Positions 38,066 through 49,159 of a DNA stretch of 64,000 bases are shown in pieces. Both the position numbers and the translations under genes were made by a program. This DNA comes from Deinococcus multiflagellatus. Its GTDB lineage: Bacteria > Deinococcota > Deinococci > Deinococcales > Deinococcaceae. A model generated the notes under the pieces. That model was given only the letters and a program-made list of their open reading frames with translations. It had not been told where the DNA came from and ran no database searches. Location of the stretch: the NCBI RefSeq assembly GCF_020166415.1, contig NZ_JAIQXV010000014.1:1-64000 (forward strand). The letters are read 5' to 3'. Position 1 is the first letter of the stretch; every line of letters starts with the position of its first letter.

Positions 38066-38093
38066 AAAAAGAAAACCGCGCACTAGGCGCGGT
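38066..38093 (-). terminator. Terminator of tRNA-Ala, probably bidirectional
   Basis: ACCGCGC (38075-38081) and GCGCGGT (38087-38093) around a 5-base loop. On the minus strand the hairpin is followed by TTTTCTTTTT just after the tRNA; on the plus strand it is followed by CTTTTCTTT. Confidence 0.75.
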
Positions 38094-38101
38094 CTTTTCT
38101 T

Positions 38102-38176
<75 letters not shown>

Positions 38177-38299
38177 TCAGCGCCCGGCACTGTAGCAGAG
38201 CCTTCCGGGCTTGGCAAGCGCGGCGCGGCTGTCCCCCCCTTTGCCCGCACCGCCAGATGGCCGATGCCCACCCGCAGCGGCGGCGCGTAGCATGCGCCC

Positions 38300-39613
38300 A
38301 TGTTTCGCCGCCGCCCCCCCCTGCCACCCTTTCCGCCCGGCGCCTTGCTGGTCGGCGGCGCGGCGCGCGACTGGCTGCGCGGGGTGGCCGCCAAGGATTA
38401 CGACTGGGCGGTGCCCGACCCCAGGGCGGCGGCGCTGGCACTGGCGGCCACCACCGGGGGCGCGGCCTTTGCCCTGGACGACGAACGCGGCTACTGGCGG
38501 GTCCATGCCCCGGGCGGCGTGCAGCACGATCTGGTGCCACTGCCGGGCGACGTGCAGGCCGACCTCTGGCGGCGCGACTTCACGGTGAATGCCATTGGGA
38601 TAGACGCGGCGGGGCAGGTACTGGACCCCACGGGTGGCGTGCGCGACCTGCGGGCGCGGCGGCTGCGCATGGTCTCGCCCCAGAACCTGCGCGCCGATCC
38701 CCTGCGGGCGTGGCGGGCGGCGCGCTTTGAAGCCACGCTGGGGTTCCGGCTGGAAGGCGACACGGAACGCACTGTGCATGAGGTGGCGGCCGAACTGGCG
38801 CGCGGCGCCTTACCCCTGCCGGCCCCGGAACGGGTGCGCGACGAACTGCACGCCCTGCTGGCCCACCCAGAGGCAGCGCGCGGCCTTCTGCGCCTGGAAG
38901 GGCTGGAGCTGCTGGCCCTGACGGTGCCCGAACTGCGCGAGGGGCTGGGGCTGGGGCAGGGCGGCTTTCACCATCTGGACGTGTTTCACCACGGTATAGA
39001 GGCGCTGCACCAACTGCTGGCCCGCCAGCCCCACGCCCCGTTGCCCCTGCGCTGGGCCGCCCTGCTGCACGATGTGGGCAAGCCGCGCACCCATACCCGC
39101 GATCCCGACACCGGGCGTCAATCCTTCCACGGCCACGACAAGGTGGGCGCGGCCCTGACCACGCAGATCCTGACCCGCCTGAAGCTGCCCGGCGACGACA
39201 TCCGCCACGCGGCGGCGCTGGTGGGGGCGCACATGGTGCCGCTGCCGGCCACGGAGCGCGAGGCCCGGCGTTTTGTGCACCGCCGCCGCGAGGTGCTACC
39301 GGACCTGCTGAGCGTGATGCTGGCCGACCGCGAGGCCGCGCGTGGCCCGGCGAGTTCCGAGGCCAGCCGCCGCGCCTACGCCCAGGCGATGGACCGGGTG
39401 CTCGCGGCGCTGGAGGCCCAGCCCAGCCCCCCGCCCCCACTACTACGCGGCGAGGCCATCATGGCGCTGCTGGGCGTGCCCCCCGGCCCCCGCGTGGGGC
39501 AGGCGGCGCGGGCTCTGGGCGAAGCCGCTGCCCTGGGCGAAGTGCACACCCCCGAAGAGGCGCGGGCGTTCGTGCAGCGCTGGGCCCAGGCGCATCCGGC
39601 CGAAGACCACTGA
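38300..39613 (+). CDS. CCA tRNA nucleotidyltransferase/poly(A) polymerase family protein with HD domain
   Basis: 437 residues. The class II nucleotidyltransferase head is [13 protein letters not shown], then KDYDWAVPD (DxD metal ligands near residue 33) and [27 protein letters not shown] and [17 protein letters not shown] complete the neck. An HD domain follows ([37 protein letters not shown]). Deinococcus is reported to divide CC- and A-addition between two enzymes, so this may add CC, A or the whole CCA end to tRNA; the sequence alone does not decide. TAGCAT ends 6 bases before the ATG. It lies next to tRNA-Ala, divergently. Confidence 0.88.
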   Translation: MFRRRPPLPPFPPGALLVGGAARDWLRGVAAKDYDWAVPDPRAAALALAATTGGAAFALDDERGYWRVHAPGGVQHDLVPLPGDVQADLWRRDFTVNAIGIDAAGQVLDPTGGVRDLRARRLRMVSPQNLRADPLRAWRAARFEATLGFRLEGDTERTVHEVAAELARGALPLPAPERVRDELHALLAHPEAARGLLRLEGLELLALTVPELREGLGLGQGGFHHLDVFHHGIEALHQLLARQPHAPLPLRWAALLHDVGKPRTHTRDPDTGRQSFHGHDKVGAALTTQILTRLKLPGDDIRHAAALVGAHMVPLPATEREARRFVHRRREVLPDLLSVMLADREAARGPASSEASRRAYAQAMDRVLAALEAQPSPPPPLLRGEAIMALLGVPPGPRVGQAARALGEAAALGEVHTPEEARAFVQRWAQAHPAEDH

Positions 39614-39690
39614 CCGGCCTCTGCCCTGTCCCGCCTATCGTGCCGCTGTCAGAGGCGCGAGAGCCTGGGGCCGCTATCCTCTCCCCCGAC

Positions 39691-41160
<1,470 letters not shown>

Positions 41161-41166
41161 GTCGTC

Positions 41167-41226
41167 GGTTGTGGGTTGTGGGGTTCTCCTTCCCCCTACA
41201 ACCCACAGCCCACACCCCACAACCCC
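41167..41226. repeat. Heptad palindrome (GGTTGTG) between convergent genes
   Basis: Left arm, plus strand 41167-41186: GGTTGTG, GGTTGTG, GGGTTC. Right arm, minus strand 41226-41197: GGGGTTGTG, GGGTGTG, GGCTGTG, GGTTGT. Heptads face inward around CTCCTTCCCC. It fills the gap between the amylase stop and the moeA stop and probably terminates both. Confidence 0.8.
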
Positions 41227-42417
41227 TCAGAGCAGCAGCACCTCCACCTCATCCCCCGCTGCCACCGCCTGCCCCTCTGGCACGACCACCAGGGCCTGGG
41301 CCTCGCTGAGGGACCGGAGGATGCCGCTGCCCTGCGCGCCGTAGTCGTGCGCGGCGCCGTCCCGTAGCACCGCGCGCCAGAACGCCGTTTTATCGGGCAG
41401 GGCAGCAAAGGGCGTGGCCGCGCGCAGGCGCAGGGGGTGTGGCGCCTGTCCGGTCAGGACCGGGCGCACGATGACCTCGAACACCACGAGGCTGCTGACC
41501 GGGTTGCCGGGCAGGCCAAATACGGGCAGGCCATTCCAGCGGCCCAGCAGGGCGGGGCCCCCAGGGCGCATGCGCACCTTCCAGAAGCTCACCTGCCCGC
41601 GCTCCAGCAGCAGGTCGCGCAGAAAGTCGTACCTGCCCATGCTGACCCCGCCGCTGCTCAGCAGCAGGTCGGCGCCGCCCGCCTGTTCCAGCGTGGCGGC
41701 CAGGGCGGCCGGGGAATCGGGGGCGTGGCCCAAAGGCATCACCTCGCAGCCGCACTCGGCCAGCAGGGCGCGCAGGCCCACGCTGTTAGAGTCGTACACC
41801 TGCCCTGGGCGCAGGGGCTGGCCCGGCAGCACCACCTCGTCGCCGGTAGACAGCAGCGCCACCCGCAGGCGGCGCCTGACCGGCACCTCGGCGTGGCCCA
41901 GCGCGGCGGCCAGGGCCAGCCGGGCCGGGGTCAGGGGTGTGCCGGCCCGCAGCACCACGTCCCCGGCGCGGAAGTCACCGCCCTCGGCGCGCACATCGCC
42001 GGGGCGGGCGGGGCGCCGCAGGGCTACGTGGTCGGCGCCGTCCTCGGTCAGCTGTTCCACCGGGCAGATGGCATCGGTGCCGGGCGGCAGCGGCGCGCCG
42101 GTATAGATGCGCACGCACTCGCCGGGGCCCACGCTGCCGGCGAAGGGCACCCCCGCGCGGCTCTCGCCTACCATGCGCAGGCGCACCGGGGCCTCCGGGC
42201 GGGCAAGCAGGGTGTCGGCCTCACGGGCGGCAATGCCGTCCAGGGCGCTCTCGGTGGCGCTGGGGTGGCTGACCAGCGCGGGCAGATCGGCGGCCAGGGT
42301 GCGGCCAGCGGCCTGCGCCAGCGGCACGGTTTCGTGGCCCAGCGTGGGCAGCAGGGCCGCCAGATGGGCGCGGGCCTGGGGCACGGTGACGTGCATGGGA
42401 AAGTCGGGCCGGGTCAT
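41227..42417 (-). CDS. moeA: Molybdopterin molybdenumtransferase MoeA
   Basis: 396 residues. It inserts molybdate into adenylated molybdopterin to make Mo cofactor. Visible features: PSATESALDGIAAR (normally the MDG(Y/F)A motif, here LDGIA), RIYTGAPLPPGTDAICPVEQ, the central LSTGDEVV and SNSVGLRALL, then LLSSGGVSMGRYDFLRDLL, FWKVRMRPGGPALLG, and GLPGNPVSSLVVFEVIVRPVL; a C-terminal beta domain follows. TATCCT ends 6 bases before the ATG (leaderless). It diverges from the CAP-domain gene with 58 bases between starts. No other Mo-cofactor gene is in the window. Confidence 0.93.
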   Translation of the reverse strand: MTRPDFPMHVTVPQARAHLAALLPTLGHETVPLAQAAGRTLAADLPALVSHPSATESALDGIAAREADTLLARPEAPVRLRMVGESRAGVPFAGSVGPGECVRIYTGAPLPPGTDAICPVEQLTEDGADHVALRRPARPGDVRAEGGDFRAGDVVLRAGTPLTPARLALAAALGHAEVPVRRRLRVALLSTGDEVVLPGQPLRPGQVYDSNSVGLRALLAECGCEVMPLGHAPDSPAALAATLEQAGGADLLLSSGGVSMGRYDFLRDLLLERGQVSFWKVRMRPGGPALLGRWNGLPVFGLPGNPVSSLVVFEVIVRPVLTGQAPHPLRLRAATPFAALPDKTAFWRAVLRDGAAHDYGAQGSGILRSLSEAQALVVVPEGQAVAAGDEVEVLLL

Positions 42418-42475
42418 GAAGGCAGGATAGGCGCGCGGCGCACCCAGCACGGGCCCGCGCGGCCTACCCTGGGGC

Positions 42476-43582
42476 ATGGGCGCGTGGTGGTGGCTGCGTC
42501 GGGCGCTGCTGGCGCTGGCCTGGACCCTGGGGCTGTTTGCCCTGGGGGTGTGGGGGTTGCAACAGGCCGGCTGGTGGCCGGAACAGGAGGAGGCCAGGCC
42601 GGTGGCCCAGCCGGCGCCGGCCCCAATCCAGGTGGGCGCGGCGGTACCGGCCGATAAACCACCACACCCGGAGCCCGTCGCCACCATCTCCCCGGGCACC
42701 CCGCAGGCCACGGCGGCGCCAGCCCCACAGCCCCCGCGAACGCTTCTGACGCCCCCGGCGCCGTCCGGGGCGGCGTCGGCCCCGTCGGCCAGTCCTGCTG
42801 CCCCCAGCCCCGCCGCCCTGGCCCCCCTGAACGCCGTGCGCCGCCGCGCGGGCATGGCCCCGGTGAAGCTGCAGGCCGCGTGGGCGCCCGGGTGCGCGGC
42901 CCACGCCCGCTATCTGGTGCGTGAGGACCGCGCCGAGCACCGCCAGGACCCGAAAAGCCCCTACCACAGCGCGGCGGGCGAGGCCTGCGCGCCGGGGCAC
43001 TACTTCGTGTCCTCGCGGGCGGATTCCGGCGCGGACCGGGCGGTGGGCTACTGGGCCAGCGGCGCGTTTCACCTGCCGCAGCTGCTGGACCCCCGCCTGA
43101 CCCAGGTGGCGCTGGGCGTGGCCCACGACGGGGGCGGCGCCCTGCGCACGGCGGTGGTGCTGGACGTGCGCAGGGGCCTGGGCAAGGCCGCCGGGCGCTA
43201 CCCGGTGCGCTACCCGGCCCCCGGGGCGACGGGCCCGGGTGGCCCGGCGGCGGCGGGTGAATGGCCCGACCCCACCGCTGGCTGCGCGGGGCTGGCGGGG
43301 ACGCCGGGCGCCCCGGTGGCGCTGCTGCTGGGCCCGGATGGGCCGGCGGTGCGCTCGGCGCAGGTGTGGGTGAACGCGCGCCCGCAGTCCGCCTGCCTGC
43401 TGACCCCCCAGACCTTCCAGGGCGCCAATGCCAGCGAGACCCGCGCCGGGCGGCAGATTCTGGCGGCCCAGGGCGCTGCGGTGCTGCTGCCCCACGCCCC
43501 TTTGCCCCAGGGCGCGCAGGTGAAGGTGCGCTTTGACACGGCGCGCGGCCCGGTGGGCTGGGCTTTTCGCGTTGGGCCCTGA
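42476..43582 (+). CDS. CAP/SCP-domain secreted or anchored protein
   Basis: 368 residues. A signal anchor (LLALAWTLGLFALGVWGL, residues 11-28) is followed by a Pro/Ala-rich linker to about residue 115. A CAP domain of the SCP/PR-1 type then begins at LAPLNAVRRRAGMAPVKLQAAWAPGCAAHARYLV and has HYFVSSRADSGADRAVGYWASGAFHLPQLLDPRLTQVALG. Bacterial CAP domains are extracellular and of unclear function. The C-terminal third is an extra beta domain. TACCCT ends 5 bases before the ATG. Confidence 0.85.
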   Translation: MGAWWWLRRALLALAWTLGLFALGVWGLQQAGWWPEQEEARPVAQPAPAPIQVGAAVPADKPPHPEPVATISPGTPQATAAPAPQPPRTLLTPPAPSGAASAPSASPAAPSPAALAPLNAVRRRAGMAPVKLQAAWAPGCAAHARYLVREDRAEHRQDPKSPYHSAAGEACAPGHYFVSSRADSGADRAVGYWASGAFHLPQLLDPRLTQVALGVAHDGGGALRTAVVLDVRRGLGKAAGRYPVRYPAPGATGPGGPAAAGEWPDPTAGCAGLAGTPGAPVALLLGPDGPAVRSAQVWVNARPQSACLLTPQTFQGANASETRAGRQILAAQGAAVLLPHAPLPQGAQVKVRFDTARGPVGWAFRVGP

Positions 43583-43688
43583 GCGCGGAGCGCCGCACCC
43601 CGCCCTCCCCCCTTGGTAGACTCCGCCCAGGCCCCAGCGCCCACCCGGCCGCCCCCGCTTTCTCTGGCGGGCCGGGGAACGGAGACCC

Positions 43689-44169
<481 letters not shown>

Positions 44170-44179
44170 AGGCTGAAGG

Positions 44180-44216
44180 AAAAGCGCCCCCACCTGTACG
44201 GGATGGGGGCGCTTTT
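44180..44216 (+). terminator. Intrinsic terminator of slyD
   Basis: AAAAGCGCCCCCA (44180-44192) and TGGGGGCGCTTTT (44204-44216), a 13-bp perfect stem with an 11-base loop and T-run, 10 bases after the slyD stop. Confidence 0.93.
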
Positions 44217-44218
44217 CT

Positions 44219-44289
44219 GGCCGTGAGCTCTGAGCCGTGGGCCATAAGCTTCGGGGTTCCTCATGGCTCATGGCCCAGAGCCCATGGCC
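44219..44289. repeat. Heptad palindrome (GGCCATG/AGCTCTG)
   Basis: Arms 44219-44249 and 44259-44289, 31 bases each, pair at about 24 positions, with most differences being transitions that allow G-T pairs. Inward-facing heptads: GGCCGTG, AGCTCTG, AGCCGTG, GGCCATA on the left; GGCCATG, GGCTCTG, GGCCATG, AGCCATG on the right. It lies between the slyD terminator and the HD hydrolase stop. The same units form the array at 63591-63632. Confidence 0.8.
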
Positions 44290-44292
44290 CCT

Positions 44293-44808
44293 TCACTCCT
44301 GATCGTCGTACAGATGCAGCAGTGCGGCGTCCGGGTCGCCGCCGGGGTGGTGGTGGCGGGCCACCAGGCGGGCCACGCGGGGGCGGGCACCGGCGTGGGC
44401 CAGCAGGCGGGCGCCCAGTTCGGGGTGGTGGGCGCGGATACCCAGGGCGCCCACGGGCGGCAGCAGGCGGGTCAGGCGGTTGGGAATCAGGCCCACGGCC
44501 ACGCGCTCCCACAGGTAGTAGGGGCGCAGGCTTTTGCCGCAGTCGTGCAGCAGGGCGGCGGCCACCAGTTCGCTGTCCACCTGCGGGTGCTCGCGCAGCA
44601 GGTGGCGGGCCACGCGGCAGGCGTGCTCGCGGTCACGGGGGTCCATGCTCTGGTACACGCGGGCCTCGGCGCCGGTCAGGTGGCGCTGGGCCCAGGCGTC
44701 GTCGGGCTGGGCGTCTTCGGGACTCATGGAGCGCCACAGCCGACGGGCCTTGGCGCGGTAGCCATTCACCTTGCGGCGAATGCGGGCGCTGAGGGTGCGG
44801 TGCGGCAT
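44293..44808 (-). CDS. HD-domain hydrolase
   Basis: 171 residues from ATG 44808. The HD metal site is REHACRVARHLLREHP, VAAALLHDCGKS (HD) and RAHHPELGARLLAHAG, followed by RHHHPGGDPDAALLHLYDD. This is the arrangement of small HD phosphohydrolases; the substrate is unknown. The N-terminus is basic (RTLSARIRRKVNGYRAKARRLWRS). TATCCT ends 6 bases before the chosen ATG; an upstream in-frame start at 44847 lacks a promoter-like context. Confidence 0.85.
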   Translation of the reverse strand: MPHRTLSARIRRKVNGYRAKARRLWRSMSPEDAQPDDAWAQRHLTGAEARVYQSMDPRDREHACRVARHLLREHPQVDSELVAAALLHDCGKSLRPYYLWERVAVGLIPNRLTRLLPPVGALGIRAHHPELGARLLAHAGARPRVARLVARHHHPGGDPDAALLHLYDDQE

Positions 44809-44872
44809 ACCCAGAGGATACGCAAAGCCCGCCCACGCGCCGGGCACGGACGGGGCAGGCAGGAGCCATAGC

Positions 44873-44936
44873 GGTAACCAGATGACCTGAAGGTGAACCC
44901 TTCAGGCCATCTGGAGCGAGCGAAGCGAGTGACCGC
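44873..44936 (+). repeat. 64-base structured repeat, copy 2
   Basis: Aligns without gaps to the minus strand of 5253-5316. The stem CAGATGACCTGAAGG/CCTTCAGGCCATCTG is perfect except for one position, and carries a compensatory pair change relative to copy 1. The tail GCGAGC-GAA-GCGAGTGACCGC is conserved. It lies between the trxB stop and the HD gene start. Confidence 0.7.
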
Positions 44937-45004
44937 GACAGACAGCGGTTGGCGTGGCGTTCAGGGGGATGCTTTCCTCCCCTGGGCGCAACGGAAGGCC
45001 GCTG

Positions 45005-45973
<969 letters not shown>

Positions 45974-46048
45974 GGATGAAGCGTACCACCGGCCACGATT
46001 CGGGATGGTCAGCCATGCACAGTTTGTTTTTTAAAGTACTTCAGATCT

Positions 46049-46579
46049 TCAGGGCAGTGGAGTGAAGCGCGAGACGGTCCACTCGCCAAAACCGTCTGCG
46101 ATGCCCTTGTCGCCCCGGCCGCTGTACAGGTACACCGGCAAGCCCAGCGCCGGGTCGTAGCGAATCCGCACCTCTGGGCAGGGCAACGTGGCCTGATACC
46201 GCAGCGTCTGGGCAAGGCTGTCAAAACGGCCCTCTACGGTCAGCCGGGCCAGCGGGCTGGGCTGACCTGCCTCGCCGGGCACCAGATTCAACGCCACCAC
46301 GGCGCCGTCCCGAACCGTTACCCGCGTGGCGGGCAACAGCACCGGCGCCGCCACCTGCCGCACCTCGTAGCTGTAGGCGCTCAGGCCCTGGGCGGCCCAG
46401 CGCGCCCGGGCCTGGGCCAGTTCGCGGCTCAGCGCCGCAAAGTTAGGGCGAACAAAGCCTGGGCGGCAGCCCTCGGCCGCCGGACCCGGCGCCCCCGCAC
46501 CCCCCGCCTGGGCCAGCGGCGCGGCCAGGGACAGACACACACTCAGACTCAGCAGGGCCACGCGCAGGGGTGCAGACAT
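46049..46579 (-). CDS. Secreted protein, DUF6174-like
   Basis: 176 residues with a signal peptide to about residue 25 (LSVCLSLAAPLAQA). The mature sequence has the pattern RARWAAQGLSAYSYEVRQVA, RVTVRDGAVVALNLV and RYDPALGLPVYLYSGRGDKGIADGFGEWTVSRF, which I associate with the DUF6174 family of short exported beta proteins. Function unknown. TAGCCT ends 6 bases before the ATG. It diverges from mqnD. Confidence 0.75.
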   Translation of the reverse strand: MSAPLRVALLSLSVCLSLAAPLAQAGGAGAPGPAAEGCRPGFVRPNFAALSRELAQARARWAAQGLSAYSYEVRQVAAPVLLPATRVTVRDGAVVALNLVPGEAGQPSPLARLTVEGRFDSLAQTLRYQATLPCPEVRIRYDPALGLPVYLYSGRGDKGIADGFGEWTVSRFTPLP

Positions 46580-46613
46580 GGCCTCAGGCTAGCGGGTCCG
46601 GCCGCACGCCGTT

Positions 46614-46628
46614 TGAAGCTGGCCTTCA
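46614..46628. promoter_or_regulatory. Inverted repeat TGAAG-CTGGC-CTTCA upstream of mqnD
   Basis: The same sequence, with the same 5-base spacer, occurs at 47703-47717 upstream of the dehydrogenase gene. Two copies at the two flanks of mqnD suggest a shared operator, but the element is short and could be coincidence. Confidence 0.35.
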
Positions 46629-46675
46629 GCAGGCGCGGTCCAAGGTCCCGGGGGCCGGGGCGTACCCTGAGCGCC

Positions 46676-47524
46676 ATGACCACGCCGCCCCCCATCCTCG
46701 ACCTGGGGTATTCGCTGTGCCCCAACGACACCTTTATTTTTCACGCCCTGCACGCCGGGCTGACCCCTTCGCCGCTGCCGGTGCGCGAGGTGCTGGAAGA
46801 CGTGCAGACCCTGAACGACTGGGCGGTGGCCGGGCGCCTGCCCATGACCAAGATCAGTTACCGCGCCTATTTTGAGGTGATGGACCGCTACGTGGCGCTG
46901 CGGTCGGGCGGCGCGCTGGGCCGGGGCGTGGGCCCCCTAATCGTGACGCGCGGAGACGTGCAGGACCTGAACGGCGCGGCGGTGCTCTCGCCCGGCGCGC
47001 TGACCACCGCCGAACTGCTGCTGCGGCTGGTCTTTCCCGGTGTGCAGGTGCTGCGCGCCCGCTACGACGAGATCATGCCGGCGGTGGCGCGCGGCGAATG
47101 GAACGGCGTGCGTATAGACGCCGGGCTGATCATCCACGAGTCGCGCTTTACCTACCCGCAGCACGGCCTGCACAAACGGCTGGACCTGGGTGCGTGGTGG
47201 GAAGGCGAAACCGGGCTGCCGCTGCCCCTGGGCGCCATTCTGGTGCGCCGCGACCTGCCGCACGACCTGCAGGGTCAACTGAACGAGGCGGTGCGCCAGA
47301 GCCTGGAGTACGCCTACGCCCACCCGCAGGCGTCCAAGGCCTACGTGCGCCAGCACGCCGCCGAACTGTCTGAGGAGGTGATGCAGGCACACATTGACCT
47401 GTACGTGAACGCCTTCAGCCTCGACGTGGGCGAAGAAGGCGAGCGGGCCGTGCAGGAGTTGCACCGCCGGGCGGTGGCAGCAGGCGCGGTGGCCCCCAGT
47501 GCCCTGCCCCTGTTCGTGCGCTGA
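46676..47524 (+). CDS. mqnD: 1,4-dihydroxy-6-naphthoate synthase (futalosine pathway)
   Basis: 282 residues. MqnD converts cyclic dehypoxanthine futalosine to 1,4-dihydroxy-6-naphthoate in menaquinone synthesis, the route used by Deinococcus-Thermus. The family start LDLGYSLCPNDTFIFHAL is decisive, with the periplasmic-binding-protein-like fold: TKISYRAYFEVMDRYVALRSGGALGRGVGPLIV, then RIDAGLIIHESRFTYPQHGLHKRLDLGAWWE and LPLGAILVRRDL. The ATG at 46676 follows TACCCT by 7 bases. No other menaquinone gene is in the window. Confidence 0.94.
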   Translation: MTTPPPILDLGYSLCPNDTFIFHALHAGLTPSPLPVREVLEDVQTLNDWAVAGRLPMTKISYRAYFEVMDRYVALRSGGALGRGVGPLIVTRGDVQDLNGAAVLSPGALTTAELLLRLVFPGVQVLRARYDEIMPAVARGEWNGVRIDAGLIIHESRFTYPQHGLHKRLDLGAWWEGETGLPLPLGAILVRRDLPHDLQGQLNEAVRQSLEYAYAHPQASKAYVRQHAAELSEEVMQAHIDLYVNAFSLDVGEEGERAVQELHRRAVAAGAVAPSALPLFVR

Positions 47525-47920
47525 TCCGGCCTCCAAGAAGTTCCGGCATATTCCCAACCGGAGGGACTCGCAGCACGGCGCGGCAGGGAGGAGAAGGATC
47601 GCTGGCAATTGGCGTTGGAAGGGGCTGGCGGTGGGGAACATCCAGTGCGGCTCTGGCTGGTTCGGAGACACACGGCCTGACCGTTCAACGGCCGGTGGCG
47701 CCTGAAGCTGGCCTTCAGCCCACCTTGAGACCACGCTAAAGCGGCGCTCAGAAGGTATGCATGCCCCCACTGTGCCCCTGGGGTGGCCCTTAAGTTGGCC
47801 TCGTTCTACGTCCGGCGCGGCGCCGCCTTCCTCAGTGCTTCCTCTGCCCGTGCATTTGCTGGCCGGGGCCCAGGCTGTTCGGGGGCGATTTCTGGTGCTC
47901 GCGCCGCCCGAGGTCCTTGC
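47525..47920. other. 396-base gap before the second dehydrogenase gene
   Basis: Contains a copy of the TGAAG-N5-CTTCA inverted repeat at 47703-47717. I see no RNA gene or ORF I can support, and no clear promoter next to 47921; the dehydrogenase may have a long leader. Confidence 0.4.
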
Positions 47921-49159
47921 ATGCGTCTTTCCCTGCTGACCCTGAGTGCGCTGCTCACCGCCTCTGCCCTGGCCCAGAGCGCGCCCCCCACGCCCCGCCC
48001 CCTGCCGCCCTCGGAGCCGCCCGCCACCGTGACGGCCACGCGCAACGAGCCCACCGCGCTGGAGTTCACCCCGGACAAACTGGCGCGGCTGAAGGTGCCT
48101 GCCGGCTTCACCCTGAAGGTGATGGCCACCGGCCTGGGCAACGCCCGCATGCTCTACGTGATGCCCGACGGCGGTATCTACCTCACCCGCCGTCAGCAGA
48201 ACGACGTGTGGTACCTGAAAGACGTCAACAAGGACGGCAAGATCGAGGCCACCGAGCGCAAACAGGTGGCCCAGAACCTGAAGCTGGCGCACGGCCTGGA
48301 TGTGAAAGACAACAAGCTGTACGTCGTGGGCGAGAAAACCATCTGGGTGATGGACATGGCCCGGGACGGCACCCTGAGCGTGCCGCGCGTGTTTGCCGAC
48401 GGCTTCCCGGACGCCGGGCAGCACCCCGCCCGCACCCTGAAATGGGGCCCGGACGGTTACCTGTACGCCAGCTTTGGCTCCACCAACAACGACGCCCCCA
48501 CCCCCAACCCCGAAGAAGCCACCATTCTGCGTATTGCCCCAGACGGCAAAACCCGCGAGGTGTACGCCCGGGGCCTGCGCCACACCATTGGCTTTGGCTG
48601 GCACCCGGTGAGCGGCGTGCTGTACGGCGCCGACCAGGGCAGCGACTGGCACGGCGACAACATCCCGCCCGAGGAAATCAACGTGATCGAGCGCGGCAAG
48701 AATTACGGCTGGCCCTTCTGCTACGGCGACAAGCAGCCCGACCCGTACGTGAACGTGGGCAACATTCCTGGCAAGGTGGCCAAGGAGGCCTACTGCGCGG
48801 GCACCCAGGGCAGCGTGCTGAACTACACCGCCCACGCCGCCGCCATTGCCCTGAACTACTACACCGGCACCCAGTTCCCGGCCGAGATGCGCAACGACGC
48901 CTTTATCGCCTACCGGGGGTCGTGGAACCGCGCAGAGCCCAGCGGCTACGAGATTGCCCGGCTGGTGTTCGACGCCCAGAACAAGCCCGAGCGCATTGAG
49001 CCTTTCGTGACCGGTTTCGTGTTCCAGGACGCCCAGGACGGCCTGTGGAAACAGTTTGGCCGCGTGGCGGGCGTGGCGACCTACACCGACGGCAGCCTGC
49101 TGTTCACCGATGACCAGAGCGGCGTGCTCTACCGCGTGCTGTACACGGGAGGCCAGTGA
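47921..49159 (+). CDS. PQQ-dependent sugar dehydrogenase (sorbosone dehydrogenase-like), secreted
   Basis: 412 residues. A cleavable signal peptide (LTLSALLTASALAQ) and a Pro-rich linker precede a beta-propeller: GHPTR-like segment AGQHPARTLKWGPDGYLYASFGSTNND, ARGLRHTIGFGWHPVSGVLYGADQGSDWHGDNIPPEE, NYGWPFCYGDKQPDPYV and AYRGSWNRAEPSGYEIARLVFD. These match the soluble-glucose/sorbosone dehydrogenase family, which binds PQQ and calcium. The stop overlaps the ATG of the SOD fusion gene by one base, so the two are co-translated; the dehydrogenase could produce reactive oxygen that the SOD handles (inference). Confidence 0.88.
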   Translation: MRLSLLTLSALLTASALAQSAPPTPRPLPPSEPPATVTATRNEPTALEFTPDKLARLKVPAGFTLKVMATGLGNARMLYVMPDGGIYLTRRQQNDVWYLKDVNKDGKIEATERKQVAQNLKLAHGLDVKDNKLYVVGEKTIWVMDMARDGTLSVPRVFADGFPDAGQHPARTLKWGPDGYLYASFGSTNNDAPTPNPEEATILRIAPDGKTREVYARGLRHTIGFGWHPVSGVLYGADQGSDWHGDNIPPEEINVIERGKNYGWPFCYGDKQPDPYVNVGNIPGKVAKEAYCAGTQGSVLNYTAHAAAIALNYYTGTQFPAEMRNDAFIAYRGSWNRAEPSGYEIARLVFDAQNKPERIEPFVTGFVFQDAQDGLWKQFGRVAGVATYTDGSLLFTDDQSGVLYRVLYTGGQ

